DNA from: Hydrogenophaga sp.
GTDB taxonomy: Bacteria; Pseudomonadota; Gammaproteobacteria; Burkholderiales; Burkholderiaceae_C
Reading direction: 5' to 3'
NCBI GenBank assembly: GCA_018335615.1
Contig: JAGXRS010000219.1
Location: forward strand, 1-6,700
Length of the DNA: 6,700 bases
The notes beneath the pieces were generated by a model, which was not told the origin of the DNA, ran no database searches, and saw only the letters and a program-made list of their open reading frames with translations. Below are positions 1 through 5,861 of this stretch, piece by piece. A program made the position numbers and the translations under genes. Position 1 is the stretch's first letter. The number at the start of each line of letters is the position of its first letter.

Positions 1-156
1 CAGCAGGCCGGCCACCAGCGCGCACGACACCACACCCAGCAGGCGCTGGGCCGCGCTGCGCGGGGGCGCCGGCGGGGGCAGGTGGGTGCGGGTATGCGGG
101 CGCTTGGCGTGCGGCGTTATCGACAGCAGATCGGGATTCACGAGGTCGGCATTCAT
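1..156 (-). CDS. flgI: Flagellar P-ring protein FlgI, N-terminal part (runs off the left edge)
   Basis: Only the first 52 codons are present. The frame opens with MNADLVNPDLLSITPHAKRP and reaches a hydrophobic stretch at residues 39-52 (LLGVVSCALVAGLL), which looks like the core of a Sec signal peptide. FlgI is exported to the periplasm and polymerises into the P ring around the rod in the peptidoglycan layer. Nothing of the mature protein is visible, so the call rests on position: it follows flgH by 20 bases on the same strand, the standard flgH-flgI order. The start is uncertain. The ATG at 156 lacks a good ribosome site: GGA lies only 3 bases upstream and a GAGG overlapping the flgH stop is 18 bases away. 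The polar stretch of about 38 residues before the hydrophobic core is long for a signal peptide. A second ATG at 160 is in another frame, whose product has no hydrophobic core. Confidence 0.75.
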   Translation of the reverse strand, partial: MNADLVNPDLLSITPHAKRPHTRTHLPPPAPPRSAAQRLLGVVSCALVAGLL

Positions 157-176
157 GCATCCAATGCTATGCAGCC

Positions 177-869
177 TCAGAACGGCATAACGCTCAAAAA
201 GAACCGTCCCAACCAGCCAATTGAGAGCGCTTCGCCCTGCGCACCGCGGCCACGCGATTCGATGCGGGCGTTGGCCACCTGGGTGGAGGGCACCACATTG
301 CCAGGCTGGATCTGCCGTGGGTCCACCGTGCCGGAGAAGCGCAGGACGTCCACATTCTGGTTCACGCCGATCTGTTTCTCACCGGCCAGCACCAGGTGGC
401 CGTTGGGCAGCACCTCCACCACCGTGGCGGTGATGGAGCCTTCGAACTTGTTGGCGCTCTCGGTGCCGCCCTTGCCCTGAAAGTTGTTGGACGAATCCGC
501 CCCGACCTTGAACCTGTCCAGCAGCGGCGCCGTGAGCAGGGGGAACGCCGCCACCCCACCGGAGACCCCGGCCGAGCGGTCGATCGACGCCGACGACCGC
601 TGGCTGGCGCTGATGCGCTCGACGATCTCCACCCGGACCGTGTCGCCCGGCCATCGGGCCCGCACGTCCTCGAACGCCGGCCGGTAACTGGCGGCCTGGA
701 ACAGGCTGCCCGTGGGCACCGCCACCGCAGCCGGCGCCGCCACCTGGCGCACCGGCACCGGCACCGCCGGTGCCAGGTCCACCTGCGGCGTCTTCCTCAG
801 CGTCTCGCAACCCGTGACCGACACGGCCAAGGCCAACAGGAGAAACAGGCGGGACATGGGGGTTTTCAT
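177..869 (-). CDS. flgH: Flagellar L-ring lipoprotein FlgH
   Basis: FlgH forms the outer-membrane L ring, through which the rod and hook pass. The 230-residue product is about the usual length. It starts with a lipoprotein signal: charged MKTPMSR, a hydrophobic run, then the lipobox VTGC with the lipidated cysteine at residue 21. Family landmarks follow in order: GSLF (54-57), GDTVRVEIVERISASQ (75-90), FEGSITATVVEVLPNGHLVL (142-161), GEKQIGVNQ (163-171), LRFSGTVDPRQI (176-187), VPSTQVANARIE (193-204), and a C-terminal GWLGRFFLSVMPF. These match the conserved ring-forming half of FlgH. The ATG at 869 has GAGAG about 7 bases upstream. The alternative ATG at codon 5 is preceded only by A and C runs, so the first is preferred. 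Unlike most neighbours, flgH is separated from the gene before it (flgG) by 229 bases containing hairpins. FlgI follows 20 bases downstream. Confidence 0.97.
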   Translation of the reverse strand: MKTPMSRLFLLLALAVSVTGCETLRKTPQVDLAPAVPVPVRQVAAPAAVAVPTGSLFQAASYRPAFEDVRARWPGDTVRVEIVERISASQRSSASIDRSAGVSGGVAAFPLLTAPLLDRFKVGADSSNNFQGKGGTESANKFEGSITATVVEVLPNGHLVLAGEKQIGVNQNVDVLRFSGTVDPRQIQPGNVVPSTQVANARIESRGRGAQGEALSIGWLGRFFLSVMPF

Positions 870-1030
870 ATCAAGCTCTCAATCAACCGACCGACCGATA
901 CAACGGTCAAGCAAAAAGGCATAAAAAGCCAGCAACCAAACAAACTGAAGCGCAGCAACCGGGCCGGCGGAGATGGCCGACACCCGCGACCCCCTGACCG
1001 GAGAAAGTGCCCCAAACCCAGAACGCCGCG

Positions 1031-1049
1031 GACCCGGCTTTGCCGGGCC
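1031..1049 (-). other. Hairpin 1 of repeat copy A (CCCGGC / GCCGGG)
   Basis: CCCGGC at 1033-1038 and GCCGGG at 1042-1047 form a perfect 6-base stem with a 3-base loop (AAA in the transcript). In minus-strand RNA a G-U pair (1048/1032) and a G-C pair (1049/1031) extend it to 8 pairs. No U-run follows, so it is not a classic intrinsic terminator. Confidence 0.6.
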
Positions 1050-1053
1050 GCAG

Positions 1054-1076
1054 GCGTTACCCCCTTGGGGTGACGC
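1054..1076 (-). other. Hairpin 2 of repeat copy A (GCGTTACCCC / GGGGTGACGC)
   Basis: Arms 1054-1063 and 1067-1076 are complementary at 9 of 10 positions with a 3-base loop. The exception, 1058/1072, is a U-G pair in plus-strand RNA but an A-C mismatch in the flg transcript. In the transcript it comes just before hairpin 1 and soon after the flgG stop. It may act as mRNA-stabilising or attenuating structure. No U-tract follows. Confidence 0.6.
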
Positions 1077-1098
1077 GCGCAGCGCGGCCCGGGGGGAA

Positions 1099-1881
1099 TC
1101 ACAACTGCGCCAGGCGCTGCAGCATCTGGTCCGAGGTCTGGATCGCCTTGGAATTCATCTCGTAGGCGCGCTGCGTCTGGATCATGGTCACCAGCTCCTG
1201 CACCACGTTCACGTTCGAGGTTTCCACGAAGCCCTGCATCACGGTGCCCATGCCGGCCGCGCCGGGTGCGCCGTTGATGGGGTTGCCCGACGCCAGGCTC
1301 TCGCTGTAGAGGTTCTGCCCGCGCGGCTCCAGACCGGCCGGGTTGATGAAGTTGGCCAGCTCGATGTTGCCCACCACTGCCGGGTTGGGGTTGCCCGGCA
1401 GCTTGGCCGACACCACGCCGTCGTTCGACACGGTGATGCTCTGCGCCTCGGGCGGGATGGTGATGCCGCCGGCCAGCGGGTAGCCGCTGGCCGTGACCAT
1501 GCGGCCCTGCGCGTCGAGCTGCAGGCTGCCGTCGCGCGTGTAGCCAATGGTGCCATCGGGCATCTCCACCTGCAGGAAGCCGTTGCCGTTGATGGCCAGG
1601 TCGAGGTTGTTGCCCGACTGCTGCAGGCTGCCCTGTGCAAACGAGCGGGAAGTCGCCACGGTGCGCACGCCCAGGCCCAGCTGCAGGCCGGTGGGCAGCT
1701 CGCTTTGCTCGGCGGTGTTGGCGCCCACCTGGCGCAGGTTCTGGTACATCAGGTCTTCGAACACCGCGTTGGCGCGCTTGAAACCGTTGGTGGAGGTGTT
1801 GGCCAGGTTGTTGGCGATCACGTCCAGCTGGGTCTGCTGGGCCTGCATGCCGGTCTTGGAAATGTGCAGGGAATTGATCAT
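1099..1881 (-). CDS. flgG: Flagellar distal rod protein FlgG
   Basis: FlgG builds the distal rod that crosses the periplasm and joins the hook. It is exported by the flagellar type III system and has no cleaved signal. The product is 260 residues, the same as the enterobacterial protein. The N-terminal helix region carries the rod/hook family motif ANNLANTSTNGFKR (23-36). Residues 46-63 (YQNLRQVGANTAEQSELP) match in place and character the FlgG-specific segment that distinguishes the straight rod from the curved hook. The middle has NNLDLAINGNGFLQVEMPDG followed by YTRDGSLQLDAQG, and the C-terminal helix has ETSNVNVVQELVTMIQTQRA and YEMNSKAIQTSDQMLQ. The ATG at 1881 has GGAG 6 bases upstream. 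FlgF precedes it by 48 bases. Downstream lies a 229-base spacer with hairpins before flgH. Confidence 0.98.
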   Translation of the reverse strand: MINSLHISKTGMQAQQTQLDVIANNLANTSTNGFKRANAVFEDLMYQNLRQVGANTAEQSELPTGLQLGLGVRTVATSRSFAQGSLQQSGNNLDLAINGNGFLQVEMPDGTIGYTRDGSLQLDAQGRMVTASGYPLAGGITIPPEAQSITVSNDGVVSAKLPGNPNPAVVGNIELANFINPAGLEPRGQNLYSESLASGNPINGAPGAAGMGTVMQGFVETSNVNVVQELVTMIQTQRAYEMNSKAIQTSDQMLQRLAQL

Positions 1882-1929
1882 GGGGTGCTCCGGGTAGGGG
1901 GTGGTTCGGCTGCTGATTCAGCGGGGGTT

Positions 1930-2667
1930 TCAGCCGTTCAAGCTCAGCAGCTGGCCGGCCGATTTGTCGTTGGCTTCGCCGTTCTGCAGCATGCGCATCT
2001 GCACCTCGAACTGGCGCGCCACGGCGATCATGCCCACCATGGCCTCGATGGGGTTCACGTTGCTGCCTTCCAGCGCGCCGCTCTGCAGCCGCGCCGTGGC
2101 GTCGGCCGGCAAGGGTTCGTCCTGGGGACCGCGGAACAGGCCGTCGGCACCGCGCTGCAGGCGGTTGTCCGCATCGGGTGTGACCAGCTTGAGCCGGCCC
2201 ACGGCCTGCTGCGGCTGACCCGGCACGCGCGCGCTCACCGTGCCGTCTTCGCCCACGTCCACCTGCGCGCCGGGTGGCAGCACCAGCGGACCACCGTCGC
2301 CCAGCATGGGCAGGCCCTGGGCGTTCACCAGCGTGCCGTCGGTGCTCACCTCCAGCGCACCGGCGCGGGTGTAGGCCTCGGTGCCGTCCAGCCCCTGCAC
2401 CGCGAAGTAGGCGTTGCCGCGCGCGGCCACGTCCAGGTTGCGGCCGGTGTTCGTCACCGGGCCCGGCGCGTCCAGGTGGCCGGCCGTGGCTTCCAGCGCG
2501 AACACCCGCGAACTGGTGCCGTCGCCCCGAACCGGCACCGCGCGGAAGGTGGACAGCTCGGCCCGGAAACCCGGCGTGGCCGCGTTGGCCAGGTTGTTCG
2601 ACAGCAGCTGCTGCCGGTGCTGCGCCGCGTTCGCGCCGGTCATGGCGGTGTAGATCATGCGGTCCAT
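1930..2667 (-). CDS. flgF: Flagellar proximal rod protein FlgF
   Basis: FlgF is one of the minor proximal rod subunits, placed between FlgC and FlgG in the basal body. The product is 245 residues, close to the usual 250. The N-terminus MDRMIYTAMTGANAAQHRQQ is typical of FlgF, followed by the family motif SNNLANAATPGFRAE (23-37). The central region has GRNLDVAARGNAYFAVQG (75-92) and AYTRAGALEVSTDGTLVN (98-115). The C-terminal helix is GSNVNPIEAMVGMIAVARQF (201-220). Unlike FlgG, it has no inserted rod-specific segment near residue 46. The ATG at 2667 has GGAG 6 bases upstream, which favours it over the ATG at codon 4. The preceding spacer from flgE (2668-2800) is 133 bases long and carries repeat copy B and a separate hairpin. 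Confidence 0.97.
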   Translation of the reverse strand: MDRMIYTAMTGANAAQHRQQLLSNNLANAATPGFRAELSTFRAVPVRGDGTSSRVFALEATAGHLDAPGPVTNTGRNLDVAARGNAYFAVQGLDGTEAYTRAGALEVSTDGTLVNAQGLPMLGDGGPLVLPPGAQVDVGEDGTVSARVPGQPQQAVGRLKLVTPDADNRLQRGADGLFRGPQDEPLPADATARLQSGALEGSNVNPIEAMVGMIAVARQFEVQMRMLQNGEANDKSAGQLLSLNG

Positions 2668-2698
2668 GGGGGACTCCGGAAAGGGTGTGGCGAGGCGT

Positions 2699-2731
2699 GA
2701 AGGCCCGCACCGCTGCGCGCGCAGGGCCTTC
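2699..2731 (-). other. Perfect 8-base inverted repeat in the flgE-flgF spacer
   Basis: GAAGGCCC at 2699-2706 and GGGCCTTC at 2724-2731 are exact inverted copies around a 17-base GC-rich loop. The structure lies between repeat copy B and the flgF ribosome site, about 30 bases before the flgF ATG. No U-run follows in the transcript. It could be an mRNA stem affecting flgF translation or message stability, or a diverged part of the repeat. Confidence 0.5.
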
Positions 2732-2737
2732 GCCCAG

Positions 2738-2800
2738 GGGCACCGCGGAACCGGCTGTGCCGGGCCGCCAGTGCCGCCGTCGCGCGCAGCGCGGCGGGGG
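2738..2800 (-). repeat. GC-rich intergenic hairpin repeat, copy B (shortened)
   Basis: This copy begins directly after the flgE stop codon. It has the left core GGAACCGGCTGTGCCGGGCC (2747-2766), in which CCGGC and GCCGG pair around TGT, and the right module CGCGCGCAGCGCGGC (2781-2795), identical to copy A. The segment corresponding to hairpin 2 of copy A (GGCGTTACCCCCTTGGGG) is missing and replaced by a shorter GCC-rich stretch, so this looks like an internally deleted version. Confidence 0.7.
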
Positions 2801-4057
2801 TCATCTCATGTTCAGCAGCGTGCTCAGGACCTGGTCCTGCGTCTTGATGGTCTGCGCGTTGGCCTGGTAGGCGCGCTGGGCCGTCATCATGTTGACCAGC
2901 TCTCCGGTGAGGTCGACGTTGGAGTCTTCCAGCGCACCGGCGCGCAGGCTGCCGAAGCGGCCGACGCCGGGCTCGCCGCGCTGCGGCTCACCCGAGGCGA
3001 AGGTGGCGGCCCAGTTGCCGCCGCCGGTGGGCGCCATGCCCTGCGTGTTGCGGAAGTTCACCAGCGCCACCTGGCCGGCGGCGCGCATCTGGCCGTTGGT
3101 GTAGCGGGCCGTGACGATGCCGTTTTCTTCGATCTTCAGGCTGGTGAGTTCGCCCGGGCGGTAGCCGTCCTGCGTGATGTTCGACACCGCGAAACTGGTG
3201 CCGAACTGGGTGGCTTTGCTGTAGTCGAGCGTGGCGCTGAAGGTCGCGTTCGGGTTGTTGGGCGAGGTCAGCATGATGGGCGGCATCACCGAAGCGGGCT
3301 GCAGCACATTGCCGTCGGCATCGAGAACAGGAACCGTTCGAAGCGTACCGTCTTGCTCGAAGCGCAGCACCGTTGCCGGGTCCGACGGCGCGAACGCGCC
3401 GCCGTTGATGCTGCGTTGCACCGTCCACTCGTTGACACCGGTTTTCTGGAAGGCCAGACCCACGGGAATTTCCATGCCCTGGGCGTCGTACGCCATGACC
3501 GAGGTGCCGTAGGTGCTCAGCGGCGTGGGCGGCGTGGCGCTGGCGGCGGGCACCGCGCGGGCGTCCAGGTTGAACTCGGCGGTGATGGCGCCCGTGGGCC
3601 GTGCGGGAATGGGGCCGCCGGTGGGCAGGCTCAGGCCCACGGTCTCGAAGCTCAGGCGGGTGCCGGCGGCGTCGGTGGGGTAGCCCATGAGCTGGCCGCC
3701 CTGGTTGGTGACGATGTTGCCGCTGCGGTCGAGCTTGAACTGCCCGTCGCGCGAGTAGGCCAGCGAGCCGTTGGGCATGGCCAGCTCGAAGAAGCCGTTG
3801 CCGTTGATGGCCACGTCGAGGTCGTTGCCGGTCACGGTGATGTTGCCCTGGGTGAACGACTGCGACACCGTGGCCGTGGTCACCCCGATGCCGGTGCTGA
3901 CGCCCGAGGCGGCGTTGACCGAGCTGGCATAGAGGGCCGCGAACTCGGCGCGCGAGGTCTTCATGCCCACGGTGTTGGCGTTGGCGATGTTGTGGCCGAT
4001 CACGTCGAGGTTGCGGCTCGCGCTGTTGAGGCCGGAGAGTCCTTGCTGGAAAGCCAT
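2801..4057 (-). CDS. flgE: Flagellar hook protein FlgE
   Basis: FlgE polymerises into the hook, the universal joint between rod and filament, and is exported by the flagellar type III apparatus. The product is 418 residues, slightly longer than the roughly 400 of the enterobacterial hook protein. The N-terminal helix region MAFQQGLSGLNSASRNLDVI and HNIANANTVGMKTSRAEFAA (22-41) is the classic FlgE signature. Next come SFTQGNITVTGNDLDVAING (67-86) and NGFFELAMPNGSLAYSRDGQ (87-106). The middle (about 140-330) is the variable surface-exposed part. The C-terminal helix has LEDSNVDLTGELVNMMTAQR (376-395) and AYQANAQTIKTQDQVLSTLL (396-415). The ATG at 4057 has AGGA 7 bases upstream. FlgD, the cap needed for hook assembly, is 76 bases upstream; that spacer has no repeat and no clear structure. 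Confidence 0.98.
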   Translation of the reverse strand: MAFQQGLSGLNSASRNLDVIGHNIANANTVGMKTSRAEFAALYASSVNAASGVSTGIGVTTATVSQSFTQGNITVTGNDLDVAINGNGFFELAMPNGSLAYSRDGQFKLDRSGNIVTNQGGQLMGYPTDAAGTRLSFETVGLSLPTGGPIPARPTGAITAEFNLDARAVPAASATPPTPLSTYGTSVMAYDAQGMEIPVGLAFQKTGVNEWTVQRSINGGAFAPSDPATVLRFEQDGTLRTVPVLDADGNVLQPASVMPPIMLTSPNNPNATFSATLDYSKATQFGTSFAVSNITQDGYRPGELTSLKIEENGIVTARYTNGQMRAAGQVALVNFRNTQGMAPTGGGNWAATFASGEPQRGEPGVGRFGSLRAGALEDSNVDLTGELVNMMTAQRAYQANAQTIKTQDQVLSTLLNMR

Positions 4058-4133
4058 GGTGGTGTCCTGGTGGGTCCGTGGGGGAATGGGAGGAAAAACG
4101 GGGAAGACGAAACGCTGAAAGACGGGCGGGCGT

Positions 4134-4796
4134 TCAGATGAAAGAGACGACCTGGTCGTAGCCCAGCGAACGGCCGTCCTGCAGCTGCAAGGTCATGGCG
4201 CCCTGGCTCATGCCCGAGCCGGTGACGGTGAAGCGGCTGAAGGTGCTGGCCGCGACCGGCTGGCCGTCGTTGCTGGCCCGCACGCGAAAGCCCGAAACCT
4301 GGGTGGGGTCGGTGCCCGAGCCGTCCCAGTTGAAGGAGTGCTGCCCGGCGGTGAGCGGGCCGAATTGCAGGGTGTCGATGACCTGGCCACCCTTGCCCAG
4401 CACCTCCACGCTCACCTGGCTGGCGCCCTGCTCCAGCCGCATGGCGCCTTTGCCCAGGGTGCCGTCAAAGCCGAGCTGCGTGCCGCTGACCAGCGCCTCG
4501 CGGCCGACCAGCGACGTGCCCTGCAGGGCCTGCATGCTGCCGAACTGCGCCGCCATGCCCTTGAGCGTGGCGTTGAGCTCCTGGATGCCGCTGACCGTGT
4601 TGATCTGCGCCATCTGCGTGGTCATCTGCGCGTTGTCCATCGGGTTCAGCGGGTCCTGGTTGTTGAGCTGCGCCACCAGCAGCTTGAGGAAGCGGTCTTG
4701 CGAGGCCGCCGGGTCGGTCGCGTTGTTCCCCCCGCTGCCCGTGGTGCTGCCCACCGCCTGGCCGAGGTTGCGCGTGTCAATGGCTTGCGTGAACAT
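4134..4796 (-). CDS. flgD: Flagellar hook cap / hook assembly protein FlgD
   Basis: FlgD forms the temporary scaffold at the hook tip under which FlgE subunits fold, and is later replaced by hook-filament junction proteins. The product is 220 residues, near the usual 220-230. The conserved N-terminal export and assembly region is plain: ASQDRFLKLLVAQLNNQDPL (31-50) followed by NPMDNAQMTTQMAQINTVSG (51-70). GREALVSG (98-105) opens the C-terminal part, which contains the FlgD Ig-like motif FNWDG (155-159) and ends LGYDQVVSFI. The ATG at 4796 lies 22 bases after the flgC stop, with AAGG 10 bases upstream, a rather long spacing. Another ATG at 4803 is in a different frame and stops after 8 codons. 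Tight linkage to flgC suggests co-transcription. Confidence 0.97.
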   Translation of the reverse strand: MFTQAIDTRNLGQAVGSTTGSGGNNATDPAASQDRFLKLLVAQLNNQDPLNPMDNAQMTTQMAQINTVSGIQELNATLKGMAAQFGSMQALQGTSLVGREALVSGTQLGFDGTLGKGAMRLEQGASQVSVEVLGKGGQVIDTLQFGPLTAGQHSFNWDGSGTDPTQVSGFRVRASNDGQPVAASTFSRFTVTGSGMSQGAMTLQLQDGRSLGYDQVVSFI

Positions 4797-4818
4797 GGGT
4801 CATGGGCCTTTCGTTTCT

Positions 4819-5223
4819 TCACTGCCCCATCTGGAGCGTCTTGAGCAGCAGGGTCTTGGCCGTGTTCATGACCTCGACGTTGTTCTGGTACGAACGCGAG
4901 GCCGAGATCATGTTGACCATCTCCTCGACCGGGTTCACGTTGGAATGCGTCACATAGCCGTCTTCACCCGCGCTGGGATGGTGCGGCGCGTGCACCCGCC
5001 GCCCCGGCTCCTCGCTCTCGCGGATGTCCTGCACCTTCACGCCGGCATGGCCCGGCCCGCCCATGGGCACGGTCTGGAACAGGATGTGCCGCGCCTTGTA
5101 GGCCTGCCCATCCGGCCCCGCCACCGCGTCCGCATTGGCCAGGTTCGACGCCACCACGTTGAGCCGCTGCGACTGCGCACTCACCGCACTGCCCGACACA
5201 CCAAAAATCGAAAACATGGACAT
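4819..5223 (-). CDS. flgC: Flagellar proximal rod protein FlgC
   Basis: FlgC is a proximal rod subunit that works with FlgB and FlgF. The product is 134 residues, the same length as the enterobacterial protein. The family signature is intact: AQSQRLNVVASNLANADAVA (16-35) followed by GPDGQAYKARHILFQ (36-50). The C-terminal helix is SNVNPVEEMVNMISASRSYQ (94-113), and the protein ends LLKTLQMGQ. Of two nearby in-frame starts, the ATG at 5223 has AAGGA 6 bases upstream, while the one at 5217 would be too far from it, so the first is preferred. FlgC is 22 bases from flgD but 228 bases from flgB. That is unusual, since flgB and flgC are generally adjacent with very little spacing. Confidence 0.97.
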   Translation of the reverse strand: MSMFSIFGVSGSAVSAQSQRLNVVASNLANADAVAGPDGQAYKARHILFQTVPMGGPGHAGVKVQDIRESEEPGRRVHAPHHPSAGEDGYVTHSNVNPVEEMVNMISASRSYQNNVEVMNTAKTLLLKTLQMGQ

Positions 5224-5340
5224 ATCAATTCCTTAAAAGCAGCACGCAGTCGGCGCGCAATGCCCGCAACCCAGAACACCGTGGAACGGGCTCTGCCAGG
5301 CCGCAGGTGTTGCGCCCTTGAGGGGGCTGAGGGCCGCGGC

Positions 5341-5366
5341 TCCGAGCCTGCCTGCGCCGGCTCGGA
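5341..5366. other. Perfect 8-base inverted repeat inside repeat copy C
   Basis: TCCGAGCC at 5341-5348 and GGCTCGGA at 5359-5366 pair exactly around a 10-base loop. The element lies in the extra segment that copies A and B lack. It can form a stable stem in RNA from either strand and has no adjacent U-run. Confidence 0.6.
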
Positions 5367-5378
5367 CAGACCCGAAGA

Positions 5379-5399
5379 GCAGCGGCCTCTGGCGGCTGC
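5379..5399. other. Interrupted inverted repeat inside repeat copy C
   Basis: GCAGC at 5379-5383 pairs with GCTGC at 5395-5399, and GCC at 5385-5387 pairs with GGC at 5391-5393. There is one mismatch (5384/5394) and a 3-base loop. The stem thus has 8 pairs interrupted once, and lies 12 bases from the preceding inverted repeat. Confidence 0.5.
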
Positions 5400-5451
5400 C
5401 CGTGCGCGACGCGCGGCGGGGGTGGGCCATCTCGGCGGCGGGGGGAACCAT

Positions 5452-5856
5452 CTACTGCCCCTGGATCGCGCTGAGCATGGTCTTCACATGCCCGTTGATG
5501 AAACGCAGCGTGGACTCGTAGCGGATCGTGTTGTCCACGAAGTTGGCGCGCTCGCGGTCCAGGTCCACCGAGTTGCCGTCCTGGCTGGGCTGGGTCTGCA
5601 CGGCATAGGCCATGTCGGGCTGGCCGTTGCCTTTGCTGCCCAGGCGCAGGTGGCGGGCGTCCGTCGTGGCCGCCACCGCGCCGCCGCTGCTCATGCCCGT
5701 GGCGCCCTTGAGCGCCTTGGCGAAATCAAAGTCGCGCGCCACATAGCCGGGCGTGTCGGCGTTGGCGATGTTGCTGGCCAGCACCTGCTGGCGCTGCGAG
5801 CGCAACAGCAGCGCGTTGGACTGGAAGTCCAGCCGTGCGGTCATCTGTTCGATCAT
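5452..5856 (-). CDS. flgB: Flagellar proximal rod protein FlgB
   Basis: FlgB is a proximal rod subunit and the first gene of this operon. From the chosen start the product has 134 residues; the family is about 130-140. The signature is present: FQSNALLLRSQRQQVLASNI (11-30) followed by ANADTPGYVARDFDF (31-45). The C-terminal helix is LDRERANFVDNTIRYESTLR followed by FINGHVKTMLSAIQGQ. A GTG at 5862, two codons upstream in frame, would give 136 residues. It overlaps the only good ribosome site (AGAGG, 5866-5862), which is 5 bases from the ATG at 5856, so the ATG is chosen. The gene is divergent from flgA across a control region of about 260 bases. It is followed by an unusually long spacer filled with repeat copy C. 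Confidence 0.96.
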   Translation of the reverse strand: MIEQMTARLDFQSNALLLRSQRQQVLASNIANADTPGYVARDFDFAKALKGATGMSSGGAVAATTDARHLRLGSKGNGQPDMAYAVQTQPSQDGNSVDLDRERANFVDNTIRYESTLRFINGHVKTMLSAIQGQ

Positions 5857-5861
5857 GGACA

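Larger units (their letters stand above)
1015..1096 (-). repeat. GC-rich intergenic hairpin repeat, copy A
   Basis: One of three related copies in this operon. The left module (1015-1070) matches 5268-5323 of copy C at 46 of 56 positions, counted by eye and without gaps. The right module shares the 15 bases CGCGCGCAGCGCGGC (1074-1088) exactly with copy B (2781-2795). The copy begins 2 bases after the flgG stop in the transcript direction. It contains two inverted repeats, listed separately. It resembles the short palindromic intergenic repeats of betaproteobacterial genomes, but the family name and genomic copy number cannot be given from this window. Confidence 0.8.
870..1098 (-). other. Long flgG-flgH spacer (229 bases) with repeat copy A and an AT-richer leader
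   Basis: This spacer has two parts. The half next to flgG (1015-1096) is GC-rich and contains repeat copy A. The half next to flgH (about 870-960) is much richer in A and T than the surrounding DNA, with an AAAAAGGCATAAAAAGCC run at 913-930, and carries two direct copies of CAGCAACC (930-937 and 953-960, period 23) plus three tandem CCGA-type units at 888-899. A TTGACC on the minus strand (911-906) is a 5/6 match to a -35 hexamer, but I found no convincing -10 about 17 bases downstream. A separate flgH promoter is therefore possible but not shown. No coding frame with a ribosome site was found. Confidence 0.5.
5268..5446 (-). repeat. GC-rich intergenic hairpin repeat, copy C (expanded)
   Basis: This copy fills most of the 228-base flgB-flgC spacer. 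Its left module (5268-5323) aligns without gaps to copy A at 46 of 56 positions. Its right module (5404-5422) resembles the CGCGCGCAGCGCGGC part of copies A and B, and a further short GC-rich stretch leads to the flgB stop. Between the modules about 80 extra bases (5324-5403) carry two more inverted repeats. The central stem seen in copy A is weakened here (GGGC / GCCA in place of CGGC / GCCG), as is the CCCTTGAGGG stem. Confidence 0.75.

Noticed and set aside
893..901. ACCGATAC on the plus strand as a possible sigma-28 -10 element
   Set aside because: No TAAA-type -35 is present at the required distance, and transcription would run antisense to the operon.
1031..1076. Hairpins of repeat copy A as an intrinsic terminator ending the operon after flgG
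   Set aside because: No U-rich run follows either stem, and flgH and flgI continue on the same strand, so complete termination is not supported.
973..2700. Long open frame on the plus strand antisense to flgG and flgF (575 codons)
   Set aside because: It is a mirror of high-GC codon use in the real genes. The translation is low-complexity, rich in A, R, G, H and V, with no recognisable domain, and it crosses a spacer and two well-identified genes.
866..2743. Long minus-strand frame of 625 codons overlapping flgF, flgG and the spacers in another frame
   Set aside because: The proline-, arginine- and glycine-rich translation has no family likeness, and the true reading frames of flgF and flgG fill the same DNA.
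2657..4141. Long plus-strand frame antisense to flgE (494 codons)
   Set aside because: Absence of stops is expected opposite a GC-rich gene. The composition is low-complexity and there is no ribosome site or neighbour supporting a gene.
5233..5451. 72-codon frame in the flgB-flgC spacer, considered as a small gene
   Set aside because: It lies almost entirely in the repeat copy. Its start has no ribosome site and the translation reflects repeat composition only.
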